NCBI RefSeq assembly: GCF_024448695.1
Contig: NZ_JAMOHY010000003.1
Span: forward strand, 186,001-250,000
Direction: 5' to 3'
Length of the DNA stretch: 64,000 nt
From: Stutzerimonas stutzeri
GTDB taxonomy: Bacteria > Pseudomonadota > Gammaproteobacteria > Pseudomonadales > Pseudomonadaceae
The translations under genes were made by a program, and so were the position numbers. This document shows, piece by piece, positions 9,222 through 19,786 of this stretch. Numbering within the stretch: the stretch's first letter is position 1; each line of letters begins with the position of its first letter. The notes below the pieces were generated by a model, which saw only the letters and a list, made by a program, of their open reading frames with translations, made no database searches and had not been told where the DNA came from.

Positions 9222-9647
9222 GTGAAGCTGATTAAGAAGATCCTGGTAGCACAGACTGCCGTATTGGCCCTGTGGGCAATGAGCGCTCAGGCTGCGACCG
9301 ATGAAGCCATCGCCGAGCGTCTCAAGCCGGTGGGTGAAGTCTGTATTCAAGGCGAAGAGTGCGCAGCGGCGGGTGCCGGTGCTGCTGTTGCCGCTGGCGG
9401 CGCTGCCCGCAGCGGTGCAGATGTCTATGGCAAGTTCTGTACGGCTTGCCACTCGACGGGCCTGCTTAATGCGCCGAAAACCGGCGATTCGGCAGCCTGG
9501 ACTGCCAAGGCTGATGCTTCCGGCGGTCTGGACGGCCTGCTGAAGAACGCCATCAGCGGCATCAACGCCATGCCGCCGAAAGGCACCTGCGGCGATTGCT
9601 CGGACGATGAGCTCAAGGCTGCGATCCAGCACATGTCCGGCCTGTAA
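9222..9647 (+). CDS. cycB: Cytochrome c5-family c-type cytochrome
   Basis: A 141-residue exported cytochrome. Signal peptide to about residue 25 (SAQAA), an Ala/Gly-rich linker (48-65), the haem motif CTACH at 73-77, the axial Met in NAMPPKG (Met117), and the extra Cys pair C123/C126 (GTCGDC) typical of cytochrome c5. It is a periplasmic electron carrier. The start is GTG at 9222, preceded by GAGGGTG; a TATACT box lies at 9159-9164. It ends in a strong terminator shared with the convergent xpt gene. Confidence 0.88.
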   Translation: MKLIKKILVAQTAVLALWAMSAQAATDEAIAERLKPVGEVCIQGEECAAAGAGAAVAAGGAARSGADVYGKFCTACHSTGLLNAPKTGDSAAWTAKADASGGLDGLLKNAISGINAMPPKGTCGDCSDDELKAAIQHMSGL

Positions 9648-9662
9648 GTCAGGTGTTGAAAT

Positions 9663-9690
9663 GACAAAGCCGCCTTCGGGCGGCTTTGTC
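9663..9690. terminator. Bidirectional terminator between cycB and xpt
   Basis: GACAAAGCCGCC, loop TTCG, then GGCGGCTTTGTC form a 12-bp perfect stem flanked by A-rich and T-rich bases. It sits between two convergent genes, so it can serve both. Confidence 0.88.
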
Positions 9691-9729
9691 GTTTCTGCAC
9701 GGCAGTCTGCACGGCAGTCTGCGCGACTG

Positions 9730-10641
<912 letters not shown>

Positions 10642-11655
10642 ATGTTACGTATCGCCATCAATGGTTATGGCCGTATCGGCCGAGCCGTATTGCGTGCCCT
10701 GTTCGAGCGCAATCTGGAGAACCAGATTCGTATCGAGGCGATCAACGATCTCAGTGACCAGGGCGCCATGGCTCACCTGACCCGCTTCGACAGCACCTTC
10801 GGACGCTTTCACGGCCAGGTTGATCTGCACGAGGACATGCTGCAGATTCGCGGCCAGTCGATCCGGCTGCTGCAGGAGCGTGATCCTTCGCAGCTACCCT
10901 GGAAACAGCTCGGCGTCGACGTGGTGCTGGAGTGCTCGGGCAAGTTCAAGACCCGTGCGCTGGCCGAGCAGCACCTGCAGGCCGGCGCCGGTCGGGTGTT
11001 CGCCTCACATCCGCTGGATGGTGCCGATCTGACCGTGGTCTACGGCGTCAACCATGAGCTGCTGGGCAGTCAGCGGGTGGTCTCCAACGCCTCCTGCACC
11101 ACCAACTGTCTGGCACCGCTGGCCAAGGTGCTGCATGAGTCGGTCGGCATTCGCCAGGGGTTGCTCAATACCGTGCACGCCTACACCAACGACCAGAACC
11201 TGCTGGACAAGGCGCACAAGGATCTCTACCGCGCTCGCGCTGCGGCGCTGTCGATGATTCCCTCGACCACTGGCGCGGCCAAGGCCATCGGTCTGGTACT
11301 GCCGGAACTGGCGGGAAGGCTGGATGGCCTGTCGGTGCGGGTGCCGACGCCGAATGTCTCACTGGTGGATCTGACCTTTACCGCAGAGCGTCCGCCAGCC
11401 AGTGTCGAGGCAGTCAATCAGATACTGGTTGAAGGGGCGCGCAAGATGCCGCTGGGTGTAATGGAGTGCAATGACCGACCGCTGGTATCGAGCGACTTCA
11501 ATGGTTATCCGGCCTCGTGTATTGCCGATCTCAGTCACACCCGGGTGCAGGGCGATCTGATCAAGGTGCTGGCCTGGTACGACAATGAGTGGGCTTTTTC
11601 CAACCGCATGCTTGATGTGCTGCTGAGCTGGAGCGATCTGCGGGCGACTGATTGA
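10642..11655 (+). CDS. Glyceraldehyde-3-phosphate dehydrogenase family enzyme
   Basis: A 337-residue protein with the NAD-binding motif INGYGRIGR (6-14), catalytic Cys152 in SNASCTTNC, and His179 in NTVHAYTNDQ. The C-terminal LAWYDNEW is also canonical. Start at ATG 10642 behind AGGAG; the frame is open far upstream but that part does not match the family. It carries out phosphorylating oxidation of glyceraldehyde-3-phosphate or a related aldose phosphate such as erythrose-4-phosphate. The THAYTNDQ and STTGAAKA segments look more GAPDH than E4PDH, so gap is the better guess. It stands alone, away from edd, pgk or tkt. Confidence 0.82.
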   Translation: MLRIAINGYGRIGRAVLRALFERNLENQIRIEAINDLSDQGAMAHLTRFDSTFGRFHGQVDLHEDMLQIRGQSIRLLQERDPSQLPWKQLGVDVVLECSGKFKTRALAEQHLQAGAGRVFASHPLDGADLTVVYGVNHELLGSQRVVSNASCTTNCLAPLAKVLHESVGIRQGLLNTVHAYTNDQNLLDKAHKDLYRARAAALSMIPSTTGAAKAIGLVLPELAGRLDGLSVRVPTPNVSLVDLTFTAERPPASVEAVNQILVEGARKMPLGVMECNDRPLVSSDFNGYPASCIADLSHTRVQGDLIKVLAWYDNEWAFSNRMLDVLLSWSDLRATD

Positions 11656-11712
11656 GCGTAACCGGCGGATAGGCGCTGACCAGCGATGGCTGGTCTTCCA
11701 TTCTTCATTAAT

Positions 11713-11727
11713 GAGACAAAAGGTCTC
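11713..11727. promoter_or_regulatory. Palindromic operator 1 before the Fe-ADH/mmsA operon
   Basis: GAGACAAAAGGTCTC: 5-bp arms around five bases. It shares length and spacing with the site at 11778-11792 (consensus GAGAYAWAARGTCTC) and lies 9 bp upstream of a TTGACG -35-like box. The likely ligand is the IclR-family protein encoded at 14612. Site similarity is seen; the regulator is inferred. Confidence 0.6.
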
Positions 11728-11735
11728 GTTTTTCC

Positions 11736-11764
11736 TTGACGAGGTTTGTGGCTGTTCCTACTCT
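11736..11764 (+). promoter_or_regulatory. Candidate sigma-70 promoter for the Fe-ADH/mmsA operon
   Basis: TTGACG (11736-11741) and a weak TACTCT (11759-11764) are separated by 17 bp, about 80 bp before the gene start. It is bracketed by the two matching palindromes, an arrangement fit for regulated expression. Confidence 0.5.
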
Positions 11765-11777
11765 CTAAACCGATAGT

Positions 11778-11792
11778 GAGATATAAAGTCTC
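11778..11792. promoter_or_regulatory. Palindromic operator 2 before the Fe-ADH/mmsA operon
   Basis: GAGATATAAAGTCTC, the second copy of the motif at 11713, 65 bp apart start to start (about six helical turns), just downstream of the candidate -10 box. Its position suggests repression by blocking transcription start. Confidence 0.6.
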
Positions 11793-11842
11793 AAAACAAG
11801 AAGCTGTCGATTCGTCAGGCGGCCCGTTTTTGGAGAGATTGC

Positions 11843-13009
11843 ATGAGTCATCGCATTGTTCTGCCGCGCCTGATGGAAGTAGGCGCCGGCGCCAGCCAGC
11901 AGCTCGCCGGCGTGCTGCGCAGTCTTGGCTGCAGCCGCCCGCTGATCGTTACCGATCGAATGATGGTCGAGCTGGGCTATGTGGCGCGGCTGTCCGAGCA
12001 GCTGGAGCGAGACGGTATTGCCAGCCAGTGCTTTGCCGATACCGAACCCGAGCCCACCGCCGCGTCGATTCGCGCGGGCGTCGAGATGGTCCGCCAGGGC
12101 GACTTCGATTCCATCGTTGCCCTGGGTGGCGGCAGCCCCATCGATTCGGCCAAGGCCATTGGCATTCTCGGCAAGTTCGGCGGCGAGATGCGCGACTACC
12201 GCTTTCCCCGTGATGTCAGCGAAGCCGGTTTGCCGCTGATCGCCATTCCCACCACCGCCGGCACCGGCTCGGAAGCCACGCGTTTCACCATCATCACCGA
12301 CGAGACCAGCGACGAGAAAATGCTCTGTGCGGGGCTCGGTTTCATGCCGGTCGCCGCGCTGATCGACTACGAACTGACCCTCTCGCTGCCGCCGCGGGTC
12401 ACCGCCGACACCGGCATCGATGCGCTGACCCACGCCATCGAGGCCTATGTCAGCCGCAAGGCCAGCCTCTACAGCGACTCGCAAGCCCTTGAAGCCATGC
12501 GCTTGTTGGCGCCCAACCTTCGCGCCGCCTATCACGAACCGGGCAATCGCCAGGCCCGGGAAGCGATGATGCTTGGTGCGACCCTGGCCGGGATTGCCTT
12601 CTCCAACGCCTCGGTGGCGCTGGTGCACGGCATGAGCCGCCCCATCGGCGCCTTTTTCCATGTGCCGCACGGGTTGTCCAACGCCATGCTGCTGCCGGTG
12701 ATTACCGCCTTTTCGATCCCCGCTGCACCCGAACGTTATGCCGATTGCGCGCGCGCCATGGGTGTCGCCGCGCAGACTGACAGCGCCGACGTGGCCAATG
12801 ACAAGCTGTTGACCGAGCTGCACGCGCTGAACAGGGAGCTGCAGGTCCCGAGCCCCGCGCAGTTCGGCATCACCCGCGAACGCTTCTTCGAATTGCGCGA
12901 AACCATGGCCCGCCAGGCGCTGGCCTCGGGTTCGCCGGGCAACAACCCGCGCGTGCCCACGGAAGCGGAAATCATCGACCTCTACGAAACCGTCTGGAAC
13001 CAGGAGTGA
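11843..13009 (+). CDS. Iron-containing (group III) alcohol dehydrogenase
   Basis: A 388-residue protein with the nucleotide-binding GGGSPID at 95-101 and metal ligands of the FucO type: Asp193 and His197 (GIDALTH), His262 (VHGMSRP), His276 (HVPHG). The second His of the usual VHGMxHP motif is Arg266 here, a subfamily difference. It oxidises an alcohol or hydroxyacid with NAD(P). It is followed after 4 bp by mmsA, which suggests that its product, perhaps a semialdehyde such as malonate semialdehyde from 3-hydroxypropionate, is passed to MmsA. Substrate is inference. Confidence 0.85.
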   Translation: MSHRIVLPRLMEVGAGASQQLAGVLRSLGCSRPLIVTDRMMVELGYVARLSEQLERDGIASQCFADTEPEPTAASIRAGVEMVRQGDFDSIVALGGGSPIDSAKAIGILGKFGGEMRDYRFPRDVSEAGLPLIAIPTTAGTGSEATRFTIITDETSDEKMLCAGLGFMPVAALIDYELTLSLPPRVTADTGIDALTHAIEAYVSRKASLYSDSQALEAMRLLAPNLRAAYHEPGNRQAREAMMLGATLAGIAFSNASVALVHGMSRPIGAFFHVPHGLSNAMLLPVITAFSIPAAPERYADCARAMGVAAQTDSADVANDKLLTELHALNRELQVPSPAQFGITRERFFELRETMARQALASGSPGNNPRVPTEAEIIDLYETVWNQE

Positions 13010-13013
13010 CCCC

Positions 13014-14516
<1,503 letters not shown>

Positions 14517-14559
14517 CGATGACTTTCATCTCGCATCAGCGGTGAATTGAGTAAGCTTG

Positions 14560-14577
14560 GCCGCCCTTCGGGGCGGC
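14560..14577 (+). terminator. Terminator after mmsA
   Basis: GCCGCCC, loop TTCG, GGGCGGC, followed by a T-rich stretch (TCCTTTC). It lies between mmsA and the IclR gene and suggests separate transcription of the regulator. Confidence 0.7.
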
Positions 14578-14611
14578 TCCTTTCATCCCCAATCGCAACC
14601 GGACCCGATTC

Positions 14612-15376
14612 ATGCGCAGTACACCCCGTGAGAAAGGCTCTTCCATCACTCGTGTGCTGGAGATCATCGAGGCTGTGGCCGCTGCGAAAGAGCCGCTCAA
14701 TCCCACGGCTCTGGCAGAGAAGCTGAATATCCCCAAGGCCAGCGCCCACCGGCTGGTGCAGACGCTGGAGAAAGAAGGCTTTCTGCAATTCGGTCTGCGC
14801 GGTGGACTGTTGCCGGGCGAGCGGCTGCACGCCATGGCGGTGAATATCCTCAACTGTGGCCGGCACAAGGCGCTGCGCCAGGCGATTCTGCGACAGTTGT
14901 CGGAAGAAATCGGTGAAACCTGCGGGCTGTCCGTGCCGGATGGGCTGGACATGCTCTATTTCGACCGTGTGCAAACCAACTGGCCGTTACAGATCAATCT
15001 GCCGATTGGCAGCCATACGCCGCTCTGGTGCACCGCCAGTGGCAAACTCTACCTCGCCTCGCTGGCACCCGAGCAGTTGGAGCGGGTGCTGCCGCGCCTG
15101 CCGATCCGGCAACTGGCGCGCAATACCCTCACCGATCTCAGCGCCCTGCGTGACGACCTGGCGCGTATTCGCGAAGAAGATCTGGCGACCGACTCGGAAG
15201 AGTTTATCGACGGCATGGTCGCCTGCGCCGTACCGGTCCGCGATGCGCGTGGCGAACTGAGCGCCTGCCTGTTCAGCCATGCTCCGGTGATTCGCTGTTC
15301 CATGGCGCAGCTGCTGGAGTTCGTGCCGCGCCTGCGTGCGGCGGCGAAAGAGCTGGAGGGGATCATCGGTGGGTAG
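14612..15376 (+). CDS. IclR-family transcriptional regulator
   Basis: A 254-residue protein. An N-terminal winged helix (about residues 8-70: SITRVLEIIEAVAAA, NIPKASAHRLVQTLEKEGFL) is followed by an IclR effector domain (GETCGLSVPDGLDMLYFDRVQ, PLWCTASGKLYLA). IclR proteins bind short palindromes and respond to a pathway metabolite. It lies directly behind mmsA and probably controls the Fe-ADH/mmsA operon through the twin palindromes; the effector is unknown. Confidence 0.88.
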   Translation: MRSTPREKGSSITRVLEIIEAVAAAKEPLNPTALAEKLNIPKASAHRLVQTLEKEGFLQFGLRGGLLPGERLHAMAVNILNCGRHKALRQAILRQLSEEIGETCGLSVPDGLDMLYFDRVQTNWPLQINLPIGSHTPLWCTASGKLYLASLAPEQLERVLPRLPIRQLARNTLTDLSALRDDLARIREEDLATDSEEFIDGMVACAVPVRDARGELSACLFSHAPVIRCSMAQLLEFVPRLRAAAKELEGIIGG

Positions 15377-15381
15377 CTGAT

Positions 15382-15470
15382 CGTAGGGTGGATGTCGCTT
15401 TTCACATCCACCGTGGTTCCGCTCGATGGATCGCCACCCGGTGGATCGATGAAGCGTGATCCACCCTACG
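15382..15470. repeat. Short palindromic intergenic repeat, copy 1
   Basis: An 89-bp element bounded by CGTAGGGTGGAT and its exact complement ATCCACCCTACG. It has internal half-sites (GGATGTC near the left end, GGTGGATCGATGAAGCGTGAT on the right). A 73-bp relative at 17576 shares the ends and the right half. The two flank the rep gene. Confidence 0.85.
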
Positions 15471-15494
15471 CCTGCTTGAAGTTTTCCGCTGTCT

Positions 15495-17504
15495 TCAGCG
15501 CTTCAACATCGCCCGCATTGCCGCCAGGGCATCGTTGCCGCGTGCGGCTTTGACCTCCACCGGTGCATCCTCCTGGCCTTCCCACTCCAGGTCTTCCTGA
15601 GGCAACTCGTCGAGGAAGCGGCTGGGCATGCATTCGATGATTTCGCCGTACTGCTTGCGCTTGGCGGCAAAGGTCATGGCCAGGTTCTGCCGGGCGCGGG
15701 TGATGCCGACGTAGGCCAGGCGGCGTTCTTCCTCGATGGTGTCGGCCTCGATGCTGGAGCGGTGTGGGAGGATTTCCTCCTCCATGCCGAGGATGAATAC
15801 ATAAGGAAACTCCAGTCCCTTGGAGGCATGCAGCGTCATCATCTGCACGCCTTCGGCGCCGTCTTCCTCTTCCTGCTGGCGTTCGAGCATGTCGCGCAGT
15901 ACCAGCTTGGCGATGGCTTCCTCGATGGTCATGCCGCCTTCTTCGTCGCGCTCGAGGGTGTTCTTCAGCGCGTCGATGAGGAACCAGACGTTGCCCATGC
16001 GGAAATCAGCGGCCTTGTCGCTGGAGGTCTGCTGGCGCACCCAGGTCTCGTAGTCGATGTCCATGACCATGCTGCGCAACGCGGCGATGGGGTCGTTCTG
16101 CGCGCATTGCTGGCGCAGGTTGTCCATGTAGCGCTTGAAGCGTGACAGACGATCAGTGAAGCGGCTGTCCATCAGCTCGCCGAGGCCGATTTCATCGCAG
16201 GCGTTGTACATCGATATCTTGCGTGTGGTGGCGTAGTTGCCGAGCTTTTCCAGCGTGGTCGAACCGATTTCACGGCGCGGCACGTTGATCACCCGCAGGA
16301 AGGCGTTGTCGTCGTCCGGGTTGACCAGCAGGCGGAAGTAGCTCATCAGGTCCTTCACTTCCTGGCGCCCGAAGAAGCTGGTGCCACCGGACAGGCGATA
16401 GGGAATCTGGTGATGCTGCAGCTTCAGCTCGATCAGCTTGGCCTGGTAGTTGCCCCGGTAGAGGATGGCGAAATCGCTGTAGGGCCGCTCGGTCTTGAGA
16501 TGGAGGGTGAGGATTTCCATCGCCACGCGCTCGGCCTCGGCTTCCTCATTGCGGCAGCGGATCACGCGGATCGGGTCGCCGTGCCCCATTTCCGACCACA
16601 GCTGCTTCTCGAAGGCGTGCGGGTTGTTGGAAATCAGCACGTTGGCGCACTTCAAGATGCGGCTGGTGGAGCGATAGTTCTGCTCTAGCATCACCACCTT
16701 CAGCGAGGGAAAATCGTCCTTCAGCTGCATGAGGTTTTCCGGCCGCGCACCGCGCCAGGCGTAGATCGACTGGTCATCGTCGCCCACCACGGTGAAGTGC
16801 GCGCGCTCCTGCACCAGCAATTTCACCAACAGGTACTGGCTGGCATTGGTGTCCTGGTATTCGTCCACCAGCATGTAGCGGACCTTGTTGCGCCACTTCT
16901 CCAACACTTCGGGGTGGTCCTGGAACAGCTTCACCGGCTGCATGATCAGGTCGTCGAAATCCACCGCGTTGTAAGCCTTGAGCGTGCGCTGGTAGTGGGT
17001 GTAGACGATGGCGGCGGTCTGCTCCTTGGGGTTGCGCGAGCTGGCCAGCGCCTCTTCGGGCGTGATCAGGTCGTTCTTCCAGCTGCCGATGTAGTGCTTG
17101 ATCTCATCGACCCCGTCATCGCCGGCATATTCCTTCTGCATGATGTCGGTGAGCAGGGTCTTGATATCGCCTTCGTCGAAGATCGAGAAACCGGGTTTGT
17201 AGCCGAGCCGGGCGTATTCCTTGCGGATGATGTTCAGGCCCAGATTGTGGAAGGTCGACACCGTCAGCCCGCGTCCTTCGCCGCCGCGCAGCAGGCTGCT
17301 GACGCGCTCTTTCATCTCGCGCGCGGCCTTGTTGGTGAAGGTCACCGCGACGATGTACTGCGCACGGATGCCGCACTGCTGGATCAGGTAGGCGATCTTG
17401 CGGGTGATCACGCTGGTCTTGCCGGAACCGGCGCCGGCGAGCACCAGCATGGGGCCGCCGACGTAGTTCACGGCTTCCTGCTGCCGGGGATTGAGTCGGG
17501 ACAT
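15495..17504 (-). CDS. rep: ATP-dependent DNA helicase Rep
   Basis: A 669-residue superfamily 1 helicase. Walker A AGAGSGKT is at 23-30; also VTFTNKAAREMKER (motif Ia), LVDEYQDTN (II), VVGDDDQSIYAWRGA (III), LEQNYRST (IV), MTLHASKGLEFPYVF (V), YVGITRARQNL (VI). A 3'-5' translocase that clears protein roadblocks at replication forks. I start at ATG 17504 (MSRLNPRQQ), which gives the exact length of pseudomonad Rep; the upstream open frame runs into repeat copy 2 and is not coding. Confidence 0.95.
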   Translation of the reverse strand: MSRLNPRQQEAVNYVGGPMLVLAGAGSGKTSVITRKIAYLIQQCGIRAQYIVAVTFTNKAAREMKERVSSLLRGGEGRGLTVSTFHNLGLNIIRKEYARLGYKPGFSIFDEGDIKTLLTDIMQKEYAGDDGVDEIKHYIGSWKNDLITPEEALASSRNPKEQTAAIVYTHYQRTLKAYNAVDFDDLIMQPVKLFQDHPEVLEKWRNKVRYMLVDEYQDTNASQYLLVKLLVQERAHFTVVGDDDQSIYAWRGARPENLMQLKDDFPSLKVVMLEQNYRSTSRILKCANVLISNNPHAFEKQLWSEMGHGDPIRVIRCRNEEAEAERVAMEILTLHLKTERPYSDFAILYRGNYQAKLIELKLQHHQIPYRLSGGTSFFGRQEVKDLMSYFRLLVNPDDDNAFLRVINVPRREIGSTTLEKLGNYATTRKISMYNACDEIGLGELMDSRFTDRLSRFKRYMDNLRQQCAQNDPIAALRSMVMDIDYETWVRQQTSSDKAADFRMGNVWFLIDALKNTLERDEEGGMTIEEAIAKLVLRDMLERQQEEEDGAEGVQMMTLHASKGLEFPYVFILGMEEEILPHRSSIEADTIEEERRLAYVGITRARQNLAMTFAAKRKQYGEIIECMPSRFLDELPQEDLEWEGQEDAPVEVKAARGNDALAAMRAMLKR

Positions 17505-17575
17505 GGTCGTTTGGCGTGTCTGAGGGCGGGGCGGGAGTTTAGCAGGATGGGACGGCCGAGGCGCACGGCGGAGCC

Positions 17576-17648
17576 CGTAGGGTGGACGTCGCTTTTTACG
17601 TCCACCACCACGCAGCCGGTGGATCGGTGAGGCGTGATCCACCCTACG
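17576..17648. repeat. Short palindromic intergenic repeat, copy 2
   Basis: A 73-bp element with ends CGTAGGGTGGA and TCCACCCTACG, closely related to the copy at 15382. It lies between the rep start and the betT stop and ends 7 bp before betT. It can fold into a long hairpin and may also act as a terminator or RNA stabiliser. Confidence 0.85.
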
Positions 17649-17655
17649 CCTGGCC

Positions 17656-19629
17656 TTACCTCACCATGTGCAGGTAATGCATGTGTTTCTCGTACTGATC
17701 GAGAATGTCTCCGATCACACCTTCGCGGCTCCAGCCCATCACGTCGTAGTCCTGGCCGCCTTCCTTGAGATGAACTTCGGCGCGGAAGTATTTGCGCTCG
17801 CCGGGCTCGTCCTCTTCGCTGCCGGGTACGAAGCTGGGCATCGCATAGGCGCGCGGGCGTACTTCGTAGATGAAGTCGGGCTCGCCTTCGTGAACGATCT
17901 CGATACGGGTACGGCGATCCTCGCCTTCGCTAACCGTTACGTCGTAGCCCTGCTTGCGCATTTCCACGGCTACTTCTTCGCAGGCCGGGCGGACCACGTC
18001 GGTGATGAAGCGCGCCACATGGGCGCGGCGCGGGAACATCATCAGGTTGCGCAGGCGGCGTTGCCAGTCATTATCGGCCCGACGGGTGGTCGGTGAAGTG
18101 GTAATCGCCTGATAGCGCAATCCCTGCTTGGTAGCGTCCAGGCGCAAGGCCTTGAGCAGGCCCCACATCGACAGGAGCAGCGCAATGGTGAATGGCAGGG
18201 CGCTTGCAATGGTGGCCGTCTGCAGGGCAGTCAGGCCGTCCGCCAGCAGCAGGGCGATGGCCACTGCGCCCATGGAGCCGGCCCAGAACACGCGCTGCCA
18301 GACAGGCGTACCCGACTGCCCGCCGGAGGCCAGCATGTCGACCACCAGCGCGCCGGAGTCGGCCGAGGTGACAAAGAACACCACCACCATGATGATGGCC
18401 ACCAGCGACAGCAGCGAGGAGAAGGGGAAGTGTTCGAGGAAGGCGAACAGGGCAAGGGAGCTGTCGCGCTCGATCGCTTCGCCAAGGCTGGTCACGTGTT
18501 CCCAGAGGATCATGTGAATCGCAGTGTCTCCGAACACGGTCATCCACAGCAGGGTGAAGGCGGTTGGTACCAGTAGCACGCCAGTGACGAATTCGCGGAT
18601 CGTGCGGCCCCGGGAAATGCGCGCGATGAACAGCCCGACGAAGGGCGACCAGGCCAGCCACCAACCCCAGTAGAACAGTGTCCAGCCGCCAATCCAGTCG
18701 TTCGGCTCGTAGGCGTAGAGGTTGAAGGTGGCGGTGACGATCTGCGAGAAGTAGTTGCCAGTGTTCTGCACGAAGGTCTGCAGGATGAACACCGTGGGGC
18801 CGGCGATCAGCACCAGCAGCATCAGCAGCGCGGCGAGGGTCAGGTTCAACTCCGAAAGCCGGCGCACGCCCTTGTCCAGTCCGGTGACTACCGAAATGGT
18901 CGCCAGCACCGTGGTGGCGATGATCAGGCCGATCTGCACCGGTACCGAGATTGGCAGGCCGTAAAGGTGATTCAGGCCGGTATTGATCTGGGTGACGCCC
19001 AGCCCCAGCGAGGTGGCGACGCCCAGTACCGTGCCGATGATGGCAAAGATGTCCACGGCATGGCCGATGGGACCGTAGATGCGTTCGCCGATCAGCGGAT
19101 ACAGCGCCGAGCGCAGGGTCAGCGGCAGGCCGTGTCGGTAGCTGAAGTACGCGAGGATCATCGCGACGATGGCGTAGATCGCCCAAGCATGCAGGCCCCA
19201 GTGGAAGAAGGTGATCCGCATGGCGTCGCGCGCAGCAGTCACCGTACCGCCTTCACCAACCGGCGGTGAAAGGAAGTGCATCACCGGCTCGGCGACACCG
19301 AAGAACATCAGGCCGATACCCATGCCCGCGGAAAACAGCATGGCGAACCAGCTCAGGCTGCTGTAATCGGGCTGGCTGTGATCGGGCCCGAGCTTGATGT
19401 CGCCGTAACGGCTGAAGGCAAGCAGCACCACCATCAGCAGGATGATCGCGACCGCCAGAATATAGAGCCAACTGAGGTTGGCGATGATCCACGCCTGAAC
19501 TTGACCGAACAGTGTTTGTGCGTGATCGGAGAAGGCGACGCTGTAGATCACCAAGGCCAGAATGATGATCGCCGAGCCGAAAAAGACGGGTGGATTGATG
19601 GTGGTGGGGGAAGACTTTTTGGCCTCCAT
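17656..19629 (-). CDS. betT: BCCT-family choline/glycine betaine transporter BetT
   Basis: A 657-residue transporter. An N-terminal basic stretch is followed by twelve membrane segments with the BCCT signatures (SRYGDIKLG, WFAMLFSAGMGIGLMFFGVAEP, GWWLAWSPFVGLFIARISRGRTIREF, TSADSGALVVD). It ends in a hydrophilic C-terminal domain of about 130 residues, typical of BetT and linked to osmosensing. The start at 19629 has AGGAG upstream; the longer open frame upstream is not conserved. It imports choline with cation or proton symport in the inner membrane. Confidence 0.9.
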   Translation of the reverse strand: MEAKKSSPTTINPPVFFGSAIIILALVIYSVAFSDHAQTLFGQVQAWIIANLSWLYILAVAIILLMVVLLAFSRYGDIKLGPDHSQPDYSSLSWFAMLFSAGMGIGLMFFGVAEPVMHFLSPPVGEGGTVTAARDAMRITFFHWGLHAWAIYAIVAMILAYFSYRHGLPLTLRSALYPLIGERIYGPIGHAVDIFAIIGTVLGVATSLGLGVTQINTGLNHLYGLPISVPVQIGLIIATTVLATISVVTGLDKGVRRLSELNLTLAALLMLLVLIAGPTVFILQTFVQNTGNYFSQIVTATFNLYAYEPNDWIGGWTLFYWGWWLAWSPFVGLFIARISRGRTIREFVTGVLLVPTAFTLLWMTVFGDTAIHMILWEHVTSLGEAIERDSSLALFAFLEHFPFSSLLSLVAIIMVVVFFVTSADSGALVVDMLASGGQSGTPVWQRVFWAGSMGAVAIALLLADGLTALQTATIASALPFTIALLLSMWGLLKALRLDATKQGLRYQAITTSPTTRRADNDWQRRLRNLMMFPRRAHVARFITDVVRPACEEVAVEMRKQGYDVTVSEGEDRRTRIEIVHEGEPDFIYEVRPRAYAMPSFVPGSEEDEPGERKYFRAEVHLKEGGQDYDVMGWSREGVIGDILDQYEKHMHYLHMVR

Positions 19630-19786
19630 GCTGCGCTCCTTGTATGACTGAGGGGAGTGGCCGCCTGTGGCGAAGGGGCGCAATTTAACATCACTGAGGC
19701 GCAGGGGCCGCATCGAAGGGCTCAGGCTACCTATCCACAGCGTAGACGTTCCTTGGCCGCCGCTCTGAATCGTGCCTTCTCCTGGC

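Noticed and set aside
9696..9720. Tandem CTGCACGGCAGT repeat behind the cycB terminator
   Set aside because: Only two 12-bp copies in noncoding DNA; too small to interpret.
10642..11655. Erythrose-4-phosphate dehydrogenase (epd)
   Set aside because: Some N-terminal similarity (AMAHLTRFDS), but NTVHAYTNDQ and the TTGAAKAIGLVLPELAG stretch fit GAPDH better and no pgk/tkt/fba neighbours are present; left as family-level call.
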